From assembly GCF_910594005.1 (NCBI RefSeq), contig NC_057826.1, positions 83,573,163 through 83,637,162 on the forward strand: a stretch of 64,000 nt of DNA. The letters are read 5' to 3'. This stretch comes from Cervus elaphus (taxonomy: Eukaryota; Chordata; Mammalia; Artiodactyla; Cervidae). The position numbers and the translations under genes were made by a program. Positions within the stretch are counted from its first letter, which is position 1. Each line of letters opens with the position of its first letter. Positions 1-9,611 of this stretch are shown piece after piece. Under the pieces are notes generated by a model. The model searched no databases, was not told the DNA's origin, and saw only the letters and a program-made list of their open reading frames with translations.

Positions 1-330
1 AGACCCTGGGCTGACCTACAGCTGGGTGGTGGGTAGGGAAGGCAATGATGAGAGATGAGGCTGGGGAGTTAAGCCAAGGGCTTGGCCTTGTCTTCTGTCA
101 ATGGGTAGACACTGAAGGACATTAAATGAATATAGAGGGCGCACAGGGAGAGTTTTGAATTAAATGCCTGGGAGGACTTCCTGGAGGAGGCGGCTTCTGA
201 GCAGGCCCTTAAGTGATGGCCAGGACTTTGGGAGGTAGAGATGGAAAGGAAGGCTTTCCAATGTGGGGGCACAGAGGGCATGGAACAGCACATATGAGGC
301 CATCTGGGGGAAAGCCAGGGCCAGGAAGGG
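1..330 (-). repeat. L2 LINE fragment (antisense)
   Basis: The plus strand reads like the reverse complement of the 3' part of an L2 (CR1-clade) ORF2, with the typical run of words about a finishing third of the RT protein and 3' tail seen at 75-300. It is interrupted by many substitutions and has no usable frame. L2 died out before the placental radiation, so this is an old copy. The window edge truncates it. Confidence 0.5.
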
Positions 331-685
331 ATAGTGGGGGAGATGTCAAAAGAGGAAGCAGTCAGGCTGCAAGTAAGGGCTACTGAAGATCACAGTGGGA
401 GACTCAAAGGAAACCTTATGAAGAGAAGGAATGAATCAATGATCAGTCAGTCCATGAGTGGGCCTCGATTTGAACCATCAAGTTTAATAGGCTTGAGTGG
501 GTACAGGCTCCATACCAAGCAAACCACCTCTGCCTGACCCACCCCATATCCCTTGCTCCTGCGTTTTCAACATACCCTCACCAAACCTACCCATCTGGCG
601 TTCCATCTCTTGGAACCCTGCTAGGAACCTCACAGTTAAATTTTTGAGCTAATCAAAATCCTAGATTCCATACAACCCAAGCCCT
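331..685. other. Unassigned unique sequence
   Basis: No repeat family, coding signature or motif cluster recognised. Short open frames here have no recognisable domain. Confidence 0.4.
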
Positions 686-828
686 TAATTTTACATTGGA
701 GAACACAGAAGCTCAGAGATGGGAAGTGACTTATCCAACATCGCATAGTGACACTTAGCAGTATCAGAGCCAGAAACAGCAGCTGGAATCCCAAGGGTCT
801 GCCTTTTTAGCATAAGACTTCTCAGAGG
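686..828 (-). repeat. MIR SINE (antisense)
   Basis: The order of degenerate words (a Ttt-acatt-gagaaca start, then gaagctcagag, then a GGGAAGTGACTTATCC-like core) matches the reverse complement of a MIR core. The tRNA-derived end lies near 828. Confidence 0.65.
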
Positions 829-1354
829 TGAAATTGCCCATAAGGATCCAAAGAAATGAATTTATGATGGTGATGCTTCAAGCAATACAACCAATTCTGG
901 GGAAGCACCTGGGTATTACAAACAGACCAGGTGGCTAACTCACCCCCTGCCCCAAATTGGAAGCTAGCCTGAGTCCTAGGTGCAGAGCAGGAAGGGGTGA
1001 GGAGCTGAAAGTTTCATGTAATTTGTTTCAATTTCCATATAAACCTTATAGGAAAGGAAATATGAGCCTTATTTCGCAAAAACTGAGATTTCAGGAGGCT
1101 GGGAGTTTTCCCAGACCTGAAGGATCCGACTCTCCCTCCTGGAAAGACGATGCCATCACCGTCAGCCTCCCCCCCATCAGCTACTCTTCCTTTGGGGGCC
1201 TGAAAACCCCACAGGGGAAGATCTGTTCTTGGCCAGGTCAATAACAGCCCATTAGGAAGCCTCTGTTTAATAAACCATTAACATTAAATTATTGAAGAGA
1301 GAGGAAAGTACCATGAAGGCTCAGGTCAACAGGAGTAGGGAGCAGGAGGATGAT
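829..1354. other. Unassigned unique sequence
   Basis: No recognisable repeat or gene. Overlapping frames on both strands at 957-1244 are short and without domains. Confidence 0.4.
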
Positions 1355-1555
1355 GAAAGGGTATTAATTGAATGTCCATGAGTAAGACATTCTCTTGGGT
1401 GTGACTGCACGGCTTTTATAGCAACCTCAGAAAAATCCAGGTCTTTCCTGTTACAGAGAAGGAAACTGAGGCTCAGGGGTGTTTACTGACTGTCAAGGAT
1501 AAACAGACATTGAGTGGAGTTTAAGTGAGGGCAGGCTGGCTCTTTCCTTGGCACG
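1355..1555 (-). repeat. Degenerate MIR (antisense)
   Basis: Contains GAAGGAAACTGAGGCTCAG near 1458-1477, the usual reverse-complement MIR signature. The flanks are too diverged to fix the ends. Confidence 0.5.
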
Positions 1556-1721
1556 ATGCTGTCCAGAGAAGTCAGGATGGAGGAGACGAGGGGATGGAAG
1601 GCAACTCAGGGGAGCTAAGGAGGGTCAGCAAGAGGGAAGAGGGGAGGGGAGAAGCCAGGAAATCAGTTCTTAGGAGTACCTCGGTCTCTCTCATGACCTT
1701 CGCTTTCCTCCGGACGGTTTT

Positions 1722-2014
1722 CTAAAAATAGTTTTTATTGATTTATTTATGGCTGTGTTGCGACTCCATTGCTGTGAGCAGGATCCACTCTCTAGTTGCA
1801 GTGCACAGGCTTCTCCTTGCGGCGGCTTCTCTTGTTGCAGAGCACAGACTCCGGACACATGGGCTTTAGTAGTTACCGCAGGCTGTCTCAGTAGTTGCAG
1901 TGAATGAACTTAGTTGCCCCGTGCCACATGGAATCTTCCCAGACCAGGGATCAAACCCATGCCCTCTGCATTGGCAGGCAGATTCTTAATCACTGGACCA
2001 CCAGGGATGTACCC
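1722..2014 (-). mobile_element. CHR-2 type SINE with TSD
   Basis: A near full-length cetartiodactyl tRNA-derived SINE in reverse orientation. The T-rich tail complement is at 1722-1750 and the tRNA-like head (complement of a CCTGGTGGTCCAGT-type A box) is at 1985-2010. It is flanked by a 15-bp imperfect direct repeat at 1707-1721 and 2015-2029 (13 of 15 matches), which fits an L1-mediated target-site duplication that has aged. It is non-coding and needs L1 proteins in trans to move. Confidence 0.85.
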
Positions 2015-2029
2015 CCTCCTGATGGTTTT

Positions 2030-2620
2030 TCCCAACCCTTGTAACATGAAGCTGGTCTGTTAGAGGCAGGGAAGTTGGTAGCAGAGGAGAAACAGAACAA
2101 CCTCTCCTTTCCCTGTATCCGTTCCAGTTGCTACCCTTCCCACCTGGTCCAGCCAATCAGTACTCACAGACCTTGGCTAAAAATGCCCTTCTGGATGCTG
2201 GAGAACATTTGCATGATGCCCTTGTGGGAGTAGAAGAACAACGGAAAATAGAGCTAAGATGTCAGGATCGTTTAACCAGACATTGGATTTCAGGATTGAA
2301 GTCTTTAGGATGTCTCAGGATTAATTAATCCAAAACTTCCACTGTCCATGTGACTCCTTGGGACACTTTGCAAGAGAGTTACAAGTGGCACAGCAAACAC
2401 CCCGCAACAGCCCCTGACGACTCTGGGGGCCAGGTGGAGAGGTGCTGGGACAATCAGCCAGGCGGTTCCGCCTCCTCCTCCTCTGGGCCCTTCATCCTGT
2501 TACCTCGGAGGGAAAACCTGCACATGGAAGGCTGGCTGCCTACATAATGGACAGGGAACCAACGTGGGCAGCATGAAAGGCTGTCCCTGCCTCCAGAACA
2601 CCCCTCCAGGAGGAGTCCAG
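2030..2620. other. Unassigned unique sequence
   Basis: No repeat or gene recognised in this 590-bp stretch. Two frames of about 65 residues at 2128-2547 lack domains. Confidence 0.4.
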
Positions 2621-2624
2621 GCCC

Positions 2625-2690
2625 CTACCCAGTGGAATGTGGACAGTTTACCCATAGTATACACTCAATAAATATTGGTTAAACACCTAA
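2625..2690 (+). repeat. MIR 3' end
   Basis: ACTCAATAAATATTGGTT at 2664-2681 is the characteristic MIR/L2 shared tail in the sense direction. Confidence 0.5.
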
Positions 2691-2744
2691 GCAAATGCAT
2701 GAACAACATGAATAACCATCTAATAATCTGATTCCCCAACTGAA

Positions 2745-3085
2745 TAAGCCAGTCAGGCTGCCATAACAAAATACCGTAGACCACATTTTTCAGACAACAA
2801 AGAAGTGCTTCTCACAGTTCTGGAGGTGCTGGTGTGGTCAGAGTTGCAGATGACTGCCTTCTCACTGTATGTCATATGGCCTTTCCTCGGTGTGTGTATG
2901 GGAAGGGAGAGAGCTTTATCTTTCTATGGGCCACAGTCCTTTGGGATTAGGGCCCCACCCTTAAGACCTCATGTGACCTTAAATTACCTCCTAAAGACCC
3001 TGTCTCCAGATGGAGTCAACTAGGGGTCAGAGTTTTAACAAACACATTCGGAGGCATACAATTCAGTCCACACCACTGACCAAGG
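2745..3085 (+). repeat. Old mammalian repeat, family uncertain
   Basis: The block starts with GCTGCCATAACAAAATACC and contains TCTCACAGTTCTGGAGG at 2810-2826, followed by a GATTAGGGCC segment and an ACATTC...TTCAGTCCA end. This word order is a familiar interspersed repeat of mammals. I cannot name the family safely (an MER or L1M 3' UTR class). Confidence 0.6.
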
Positions 3086-3709
3086 AAGGAATTTAGTAAT
3101 GATGTCATCGAAGGCCTTCAGCATTTAACACTCCTCTCTAGCAAACCTAGCAGAGGTTTCGGCTTTCTTGCTGCACCTGGGAATCCCTTTAAGCGTAGTA
3201 GTATTCTCTCGAGGCTGCCATTCATGACAAAGCCATGCTGCAGAGCCTGCTGAGGAGGTACTGTTTTCATGGCTGGTGGAGAGGGCCTGGAATTCTAAGC
3301 AGGCTTCCTGCAGAATAAGGTCCCACAAGGGACTGGAGAGGCATGGATGTCACTGGGTTACTGAAAGAGCATTTCCTGAGAGCCCCAGCCTTCTCAAGTC
3401 TCACTGCTCTGCTGTGAAGCCTTGAGACCACTGCCCAAACTGGGTTTCAATTATGCCATCTGCAAAATGGGGAGGTGGGTCAATAATTTTTAAGAATCTC
3501 CCACTACGCTTGCTTTACCTATTCCCAGGAAAAAAAACAGAGCCAGGGAGCCAAAAGTAAATCAGAAGCTAAGCTAATAAATACTCCCAACTTAACTGCT
3601 AACTGCAGAGACACCTTAGGCAAGCGACTTCATCTCTGAATTTCTCTTTCTCCATCTGGATGTTGGCGTTATCACAATTACCTCCTTGTGGGATTCCCAG
3701 CATCACTGT
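3086..3709. other. Mostly unique, two weak MIR pieces
   Basis: MIR-like plus-strand words occur near 3420-3490 (CATCTGCAAAATGGGGA) and 3590-3700 (AGGCAAGCGACTTCATCTCTG). The rest is unassigned. Confidence 0.4.
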
Positions 3710-4193
3710 GGTAGATTGATTACCTTCATGGGCTCTAATTCTTTACCTGTCCCTCTGCCCATGGTCTATGCCTGTGAGTTTATAATTCTTTCACCATAAA
3801 GAGGTGGAGTCTATTCCCCTCTTTGACGGAGTTTGGCCGTGTCACTTGCTTTGGCTAACAGGGTGTTTGCAATGGGAAGCAAGCAGATGTTTGGGAAAGC
3901 ACTTGAATGATGGAGTTTGCATGATTCTGCACTCTGCTACCACCACGAGAATATGACCAAGCCAACCTGGTGGAGGATGAGAAACAGAGGCCAGTTATTG
4001 CCAAAGTCACCCCAGTTGTCTTAGATGGGGTCAAGATCAACCAACAGGACCCATTCCTAGACCTTTAGAGAGTTCAGCCAAGGCTGGAAGGAGCTCCCAG
4101 CTGACTTGTTAAGGAGCTGAAAAATTTTTGTTTTAAGGCTCTGAGTTTGGGGTGGTTTGTCTTATTTTGGCAACCAGTAACTGACACAATCAA
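3710..4193 (+). repeat. MLT1-like MaLR LTR
   Basis: A roughly 480-bp block that starts near a TGGTAGATTGA word, passes through GTGTCACTTGCTTTGGC at 3839-3855 and ends with GTTTTAAGGCTCTGAGTTTGG plus a GGTTTGTCTTATTTTGG tail near 4150-4175. The order matches ancient mammalian MaLR-type LTRs. Subfamily not assigned, and no internal region is attached. Confidence 0.5.
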
Positions 4194-4599
4194 AAGATAA
4201 CACACGATAGGTACCCTAAATGTGTGTATTTCCTGAATCAATCACCCTACTCAACCCACACCTTCAGATGGAAGCCAGATATCCCAGAGATAGTCTGAGA
4301 GGCATCAGTCATGGTCTTGGTGGATTTTAAGCTTCAATCTCATTGTTACTTTCACTTCCGATTGATTACAGACACTGACTGCTCAATTTTGATTAAACAC
4401 TAACTCATAAGCTGCTTACAAAATGCCTGCAAAAAGCTGACATTTATGAAGTCCAATAAACTACTTGTAAGAACAGGAGTGCTACATTGGGAGGAAAAAA
4501 AAATAAAATCTTCTTCCAAACAAACATCGGTTGACAGCAGACAGATGGTCAGAATCCCTTACTTGTAAACTAGAAAAATTAAGATTTGGCAAGGGTTGT
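4194..4599. other. Unassigned unique sequence
   Basis: AT-rich, with no recognisable repeat or gene. Confidence 0.4.
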
Positions 4600-4995
4600 C
4601 TGAAAATAACTAGCAAACATCAAAGTTTCCCCTTTCTAGGCTGGTGTTTTTCTGGGCCCGACTTCAATATTTTCACAGGCTACTGCACGGAAAAGGTGTT
4701 GCAGGCCTCCGCGTTGCTGGCAAGGAAAGGCTAAGAAATACCAGCAACGATTTATAGGAAGCAAGGGTGCCAACATCCCAAAGAGTGAGCGCTTAACAGC
4801 CAGCAACTGCACATTCCCATAAATCCCCATAACTCAGCATCAGGCCTTCCCTTAATCTGCTGAGGTGTGAGCGAAAGGGAAGGCGGAATTTTCTAACTTG
4901 ATTTTCCACTCAGATCAGCTTTCACGGAGGTGACTGCAAGTTAATCTTATGGGGCCAGCAGTGATCTTAATAGAAATGGAATCCCCCCTCAAAAC
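4600..4995. other. Candidate conserved non-coding block A
   Basis: A repeat-free 400-bp block of mixed composition containing CCTTAATCTGCTGAGGTGTG and CAAGTTAATCTTATGG words and retained CpGs (GGCCTCCGCGTTGCTGG near 4705). It reads like a slowly evolving regulatory sequence rather than decayed repeat. The call rests on composition only, so it is inference. Confidence 0.25.
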
Positions 4996-5723
4996 CGCAG
5001 GGCAGGACTCTCCTCACCTTTGTTAAGTCAAGGAAGGAGGGCGCTAAGAGGGGCTTTGGCTCAGTCTCAAACAAGCTCTCCAAGTCCAAGAGAGACCTAG
5101 TCTCTGGCTGCCCTGGTTCACATTTCTTCCTGACCTTTCTGTGACCTCTGAAGGGCTCAGAGCAGGCGTGGGTGCAGATGTGGTGGGGTGGGGTGCTTAT
5201 TTACCTACACACAAGCATCGGCATGTTGATGTAGCTCCAAAGATGGCCCAGGTGCCGCCTCTTGGTGGCCTTGCCCCACCACCTTGGTTACAGAGCTGGC
5301 ACACAAGCCCATGCCCTCCAAACCACAGAATCTGGGGCCCGGCTAGGAGAGCAACAGAGTCTCACTGATCTCGGGTGGCCTCGGTCTGCAGCAGCTTGAA
5401 GTGGGGACTTCAGTTCCAGGCCAGAGGTTGAGGTCAGGCAACAGCAGTGAGCATGCTAAATCCTAGCCACTAAGCCAGTGATCAGTGACAAGGCCCTGGC
5501 CCCTCAGCTCTGTAGAAGTAAATTTCCACATAGAGATGGAACCTAGTGAAACAAGTAAAGTATTTAGGAGGAAAAAAGTGTGGCTGGATAAACACACTGG
5601 TAGCCTCAGAGAGAGAGTTGCATTTCATGGTAGTTTGAATCAACTTTTATGAGGCATTCTTCTGGGCTTCCTTTGACAACTCATTTTGCCTTGCCTGGTT
5701 CTGAGTCCATATTCGGTATATCT
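4996..5723. other. Unassigned unique sequence
   Basis: No repeat family or coding signature. The 75-residue frame at 5141-5368 has no domain. Confidence 0.4.
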
Positions 5724-5912
5724 CAGGGCCCTGCCATGTAAAGAACCCACCTGCTCATGCAGGAGATTCGGGTTCAGTCTCTGGGTGGGGAAGATCCCCT
5801 GGAGGAGGAAATGGCAACCGACTCCAGTATCCTTTCCTGGAAAATTCCATGGACAGAAGAGCCTGGTGGGGTCGCAGAGTCTGACACAACTCAGCGACTG
5901 AGCATGCACACA
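5724..5912 (+). mobile_element. Bov-tA SINE
   Basis: A ruminant tRNA-derived head joined to a Bov-A body. The sense-strand words GGGAAGATCCCCTGGAGGAGG, CTCCAGTATCC and CCATGGACAGAAGAGCCTGG are in canonical order. The first 15 bases of the head are degraded. Confidence 0.85.
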
Positions 5913-5937
5913 TGGTTGGTACTTAACTCCCAGGACC

Positions 5938-6010
5938 ATGATGAGTTAATCAATATAAAAGCACTTAAAAGAGTTCCTGGCATGTAGCACTACACATGTG
6001 TTTGTTAACT
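5938..6010 (+). repeat. MIR 3' end
   Basis: GAGTTAATCAATATAAAAGC and GAGTTCCTGGCATGTAG follow the sense MIR 3' order directly after the Bov-tA copy. Confidence 0.55.
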
Positions 6011-6238
6011 TTTAATATTATTCCAGATATTCAAAGACGAGTGCAGAAAAATTTTGCAGTGTGTGACAGTTCACAGGGAGCCTATGATTTGCTTATTTAC
6101 TGAGTCCATGAAAAACAGTGCACTATGTTCTATGGAAGAACAAAGTGTGTCTCCACCTCACAGGATTCCTACCTTAGTTCAAACTTAGTTCACTGGAATC
6201 AACTGTCTTTCCTTTGCCTTCCCTAAGAGTCGCTAGTT

Positions 6239-6478
6239 TGGGACTTCACTGGTGGTCCAGTGGTTAAGAATCCACCTGCCAATGCAGGGGACACAGGTTC
6301 GATCCCTGGTCTGGGAAGATTCCACATACTGCAGGGAGGCTGAGGCTGGGGGCCACAACTACTGAGCCTGCGCTCTAGAGCCCACGCGCTGCAACGAGAG
6401 AAGCCACCGCTCCCCGAAACTAGAGGAAGCCTGCATACAGCCACGAAAACCCAATGTAGGCAGATAAATGAATTTTGT
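6239..6478 (+). mobile_element. CHR-2 type SINE with TSD
   Basis: The sense tRNA-like head GGACTTCACTGGTGGTCCAG starts at 6240, followed by the CHR body (GAAGCCACCGC near 6399) and an AGATAAATGAATTT tail. The flanking repeats 6225-6238 and 6479-6492 agree at 11 of 14 positions, all differences being transitions, as expected for an old TSD. Confidence 0.8.
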
Positions 6479-6689
6479 AAAAGTCACTGGTTGTCGCTGG
6501 AAGCCATGAAATGACAGGGCACTGCTTGGCACCAACTGACTTCCATTTGAATCCCAGCTCCGCGTGCCCCGTCCCTGGGCTCTCTCGGCTCCAACCCTCC
6601 CAGGGCCACAGCAGCCTCTGGTGTGAAGCTGCGATGGGTGGACACGAGCACAATAATATTTAAACACTTCCATGCTGCAATACACCTTC

Positions 6690-6915
6690 CCAGTCCCTCG
6701 GTAGAGTTTCCTAATTAATCACCCTGTGTACTGCATTCTACATTAATTAAATTAAAAGTAATTAAATCCAGGAAATTGAAATTAGTCTAATTAGATTAGA
6801 GGCACATTCAGTGACTGTGGTGAGGGGCGCCATGTAAATTGGCCAATTTCGGTGTAGAAACGAGAAACTCGGATTACAGACGGGCTGTTAAGAGAGACAG
6901 GCAAGCTTTACAAAG
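6690..6915. promoter_or_regulatory. Candidate enhancer, homeodomain motif cluster
   Basis: Four exact TAATTA palindromes lie within 82 bp, at 6712-6717, 6744-6749, 6759-6764 and 6788-6793, with a further GATTAGA at 6794. TAATTA is the core preferred by many homeodomain proteins. The block has no repeat signature and is followed by a mixed-composition stretch to 6915. The regulatory role is inferred from motif density only. Confidence 0.35.
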
Positions 6916-7688
6916 AATGAGTGGAGGTCGATGCAATAAAAGTAATCTGTGAGAGCAACAGTAAAGCAGAAATGAGTGGTACCTTCATCAGGGCTTCCTG
7001 GGGCTGGGCCTGCCTCGTGAGTCCCCACCAAATCCCTATGAAGCAGGTGCTGCCATTATCCCTGCTTGGCAGATGGGAAGCAGAGTCTGTGCTGTGTGGA
7101 GCATCATGGAAGAGACCCACATGGTTTGGCTGCAGAAGCCCCTCCCAGACTTCTCCAGGCAGCTTCCCTGGTCTGGATGGAGGGCCGCCTCTGTGGGCTG
7201 GACAAAGGAGAGTGCTGGATGTGACTCGCACACACAGCAGGCAGCAGAGCCTGCCGTGGACTAGGGCAGCAACCGTCTCCAACTTTCATCCTCCCGTGAT
7301 GCTCAAAGGTGGTCCAGGCCAGACGTGGCGGTTGAAAACTGGGAGGTGTTCAAGGCTGTCCATGCTTACAAGCTAATTGGTCACTTGACCCCACTCTCAT
7401 GGCAGTTGGCAGAGAGGCAGAGGCTCCTGGGTCAGAGACAGGACTTCATTCCTCATGGAAATAGCTAGAGTCAAAATAACAGCATTCTCTTGCCTCGGTT
7501 TTCTCCAAGCCCCAAGTCCCAGAAGGCAACATGAAAGGGACCAGAGGATGCCTGCACCCACACACAGTGGGTTGCATTACAAGAGAGAAACCCCCATCTT
7601 AAGGAAGGAGAATCTTTTATAAGGAACAGTGAGGCTGTCTGCTATTTGCTCCGGAAGGGACCTTTGTCCTCCAAGACTGCTATAGCAG
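6916..7688. other. Unassigned unique sequence
   Basis: Overlapping open frames on both strands at 6908-7376 (up to 151 residues) have no domain, and their overlap argues against coding use. A weak antisense MIR word (GCCATTATCCCTGCTTGGCAG) lies at 7051-7071. Confidence 0.4.
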
Positions 7689-7881
7689 CAGTTCCCAACT
7701 GTTTTGGCACCAGGGACCAGGTTCATGGAAGATAATTCTTCCACAGACCAGCAGGGGTGGGGGAGTGGTTTGGGGATGATTCAAGCACTTCACATTTATC
7801 GTGCTCTTTATTTCTGTTATTACTACATCAGCTCTACCTCAGATCATCAGGCATTAGATCTTGGAGGTTGGGGACCCCTAC
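7689..7881 (+). mobile_element. hAT-Charlie MITE (MER1-like)
   Basis: The left end CAGTTCCCAACTGTTTTGG and the right end GGTTGGGGACCCCTAC form an imperfect terminal inverted repeat. GGCACCAGGGACCAGGTTCATGG at 7704-7726 and CCTCAGATCATCAGGCATTAG at 7837-7857 are typical internal words of this non-autonomous hAT family. TATA-containing flanks on both sides may be a decayed 8-bp TSD. Confidence 0.75.
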
Positions 7882-8099
7882 TATACAGCATTCTTGGAAA
7901 GATGGTCTGGAATAAAGGCAGGTGGTACCTCTGCTCACCAAACATGCAGAAATGCTAAAAGCCCATGGAGAATTGTTTCCCTACAATAGGCACCCCTTGT
8001 TTGAAGTCTCAGTTTCTGGCATATTTCCCCTGGAGTACACCACTCTGCCACCTACTCTGATTAATTTGACTGACAGAATAGGACCAAATCTGTTCAGTG
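7882..8099. other. Unassigned sequence
   Basis: No feature recognised. It may belong to the retroviral remnant to the right. Confidence 0.3.
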
Positions 8100-8830
8100 A
8101 GTTTCATGCAATGTTTAATTAAGGCCACTACCAACAGAACTTCAAGCAGTGAGATGAGAGAAACCTACAGTATTAACTTCAATCCTGCCCTGCCCCTCCA
8201 GGGCCCCAGACCAGTCATATGAGCAGAGCCATAAGAAATCAGGGAAAACCACAGATGTCTCCCTGGTGTTTCTGTACTGACCTTTCTCCTTGATTCAAAG
8301 TAATGATCCAAGTAGTGCAGGATGTCTTAGGGACTGCATAGGCTCCACTGGGGCCTAACAGGAAACGGTGGAGGGCAATGCTATGATCTAGAACAATCCA
8401 CGTTGGTGAGCTGAGGCTGACATGCATGCTTCCAGGGTGAGGTGAGGTCAGCTGAAATCGGGGACAAATTTTGTGCCACCTTTTCGAAGTGGAGGACCCC
8501 CATTACAGGGGTAACTAGCCACAGGGTACACACAGTGATGAGTCGGTTGTCTGTCTGGGAAGCTACCCCAGGTCGCTGCAGTCATCTGGGGTGAGTGATC
8601 TACTAGTGCTGTTTACTTAGACATTAGACTGTCTCCCGTGGTGACTCCTGCAGGGCAGGTCAGCGGGGAGACTAATTAATGCCTGGTTTCCACATATGAA
8701 GCACAACCTCATGGTGCACACGGAGGCCTTAGAAAGAAGGTCTTCCTTGCAATTGTTGAGGTGCCCCAAGTGAAGCCCGCATCTGTTGGGGGTACAGGTT
8801 GACAGTGTCTCCACCAGCCCCTCAGTGGGT
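8100..8830 (-). pseudogene. Endogenous retrovirus env remnant (antisense)
   Basis: Read on the minus strand, 8814-8617 is open for 65 residues and contains a Phe-Ile-Cys-Gly-Asn segment followed by Leu-Pro, resembling the C-terminal part of a gamma-type env surface subunit. 8427-8239 is open for 62 residues and resembles the transmembrane subunit around the heptad and cysteine region. Further down, about 8190-8105 encodes a hydrophobic segment followed by basic residues, like a membrane anchor. The pieces are in different frames, a stop lies at 8165-8167, and the disulfide-type cysteine cluster is incomplete (only one Cys is kept near 8320). It is a dead fossil. No gag, pol or paired LTR is visible. 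Confidence 0.5.
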
Positions 8831-9090
8831 GGTAAGCCGTAGCATTCCCTGTTCAGTTGGAGTGAGTCTAGTCTAGTCCTCGATTTGGGGGAGGCCGCCT
8901 GAGGACAGCCCGTGCAGCCTGTTCTGTCTTGGACACCCTAGCTGGGTGACAGTCGCCTGCCCCGTGGAATGACTGTGCAGCAGCCATGAGAATGGGGCGA
9001 GGGAAGACGTCAGAGGGGCAGACGGGTGTTGTAGGGGAGGGGCGGGAGTCTCACCTGCTGTACCTCTAGACTCTTCATCGAGCCTGAGGG

Positions 9091-9600
9091 GTTCAGGTCT
9101 GTTCAGTCACTCAGTCGTGTCCGACTCTTTGCGACCCCATGAATCGCAGCACGCCAGGCCTCCCTGTCCATCACCAACTCCCGGAGTTTACCCAAACTCA
9201 TGTCCATCGAGTCGGTGATGCCATCCACCATCTCATCCTCTGTTGTCCCCTTCTCCTCCTGCCCCCAATCCCTCCCAGCATCAGGGTCTTTTCCAATGAG
9301 TCAACTCTTCACATGAAGTGGCCAAAGTATTGGAGTTTCAGCTTCAGCATCAGTCCTTCCAATGAATACCCAGGACTGATCTCCTTTAGGATGGACTGGT
9401 TGGATCTCCTTGCAGTCCAAGGGACTCTCAAGAGTCTTCTCCGACACCACAGTTCAAAAGAACCAATTTTTAGGCACTCAGCTTTCTTCACAGTCCAATT
9501 CTCACATCCATACATGACCACTGGAAAAATCATAGCCTTGACTAGATGGACTTTTGTTGGCAAAGTAATGTCTCTGCTTTTTAATATGCTGTCTAGGTTG
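9091..9600 (-). mobile_element. BovB (RTE) LINE, 5'-truncated, with TSD
   Basis: A 510-bp BovB 3' portion in reverse orientation, with the 3' end at the left (9091). The minus strand is open from about 9600 to 9309 and encodes residues downstream of the reverse-transcriptase core, including the tract in which WTVKKAECLK and RRRLLRVPWT are visible. It is flanked by a perfect 11-bp direct repeat, GAGCCTGAGGG, at 9080-9090 and 9601-9611. No endonuclease or catalytic RT residues remain, so it cannot move by itself. BovB entered ruminants horizontally. Confidence 0.92.
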
Positions 9601-9611
9601 GAGCCTGAGGG

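Noticed and set aside
5724..5790. tRNA-like A/B-box words in SINE heads
   Set aside because: These belong to Bov-tA and CHR SINEs. None folds into a complete functional tRNA, so no tRNA gene is called.
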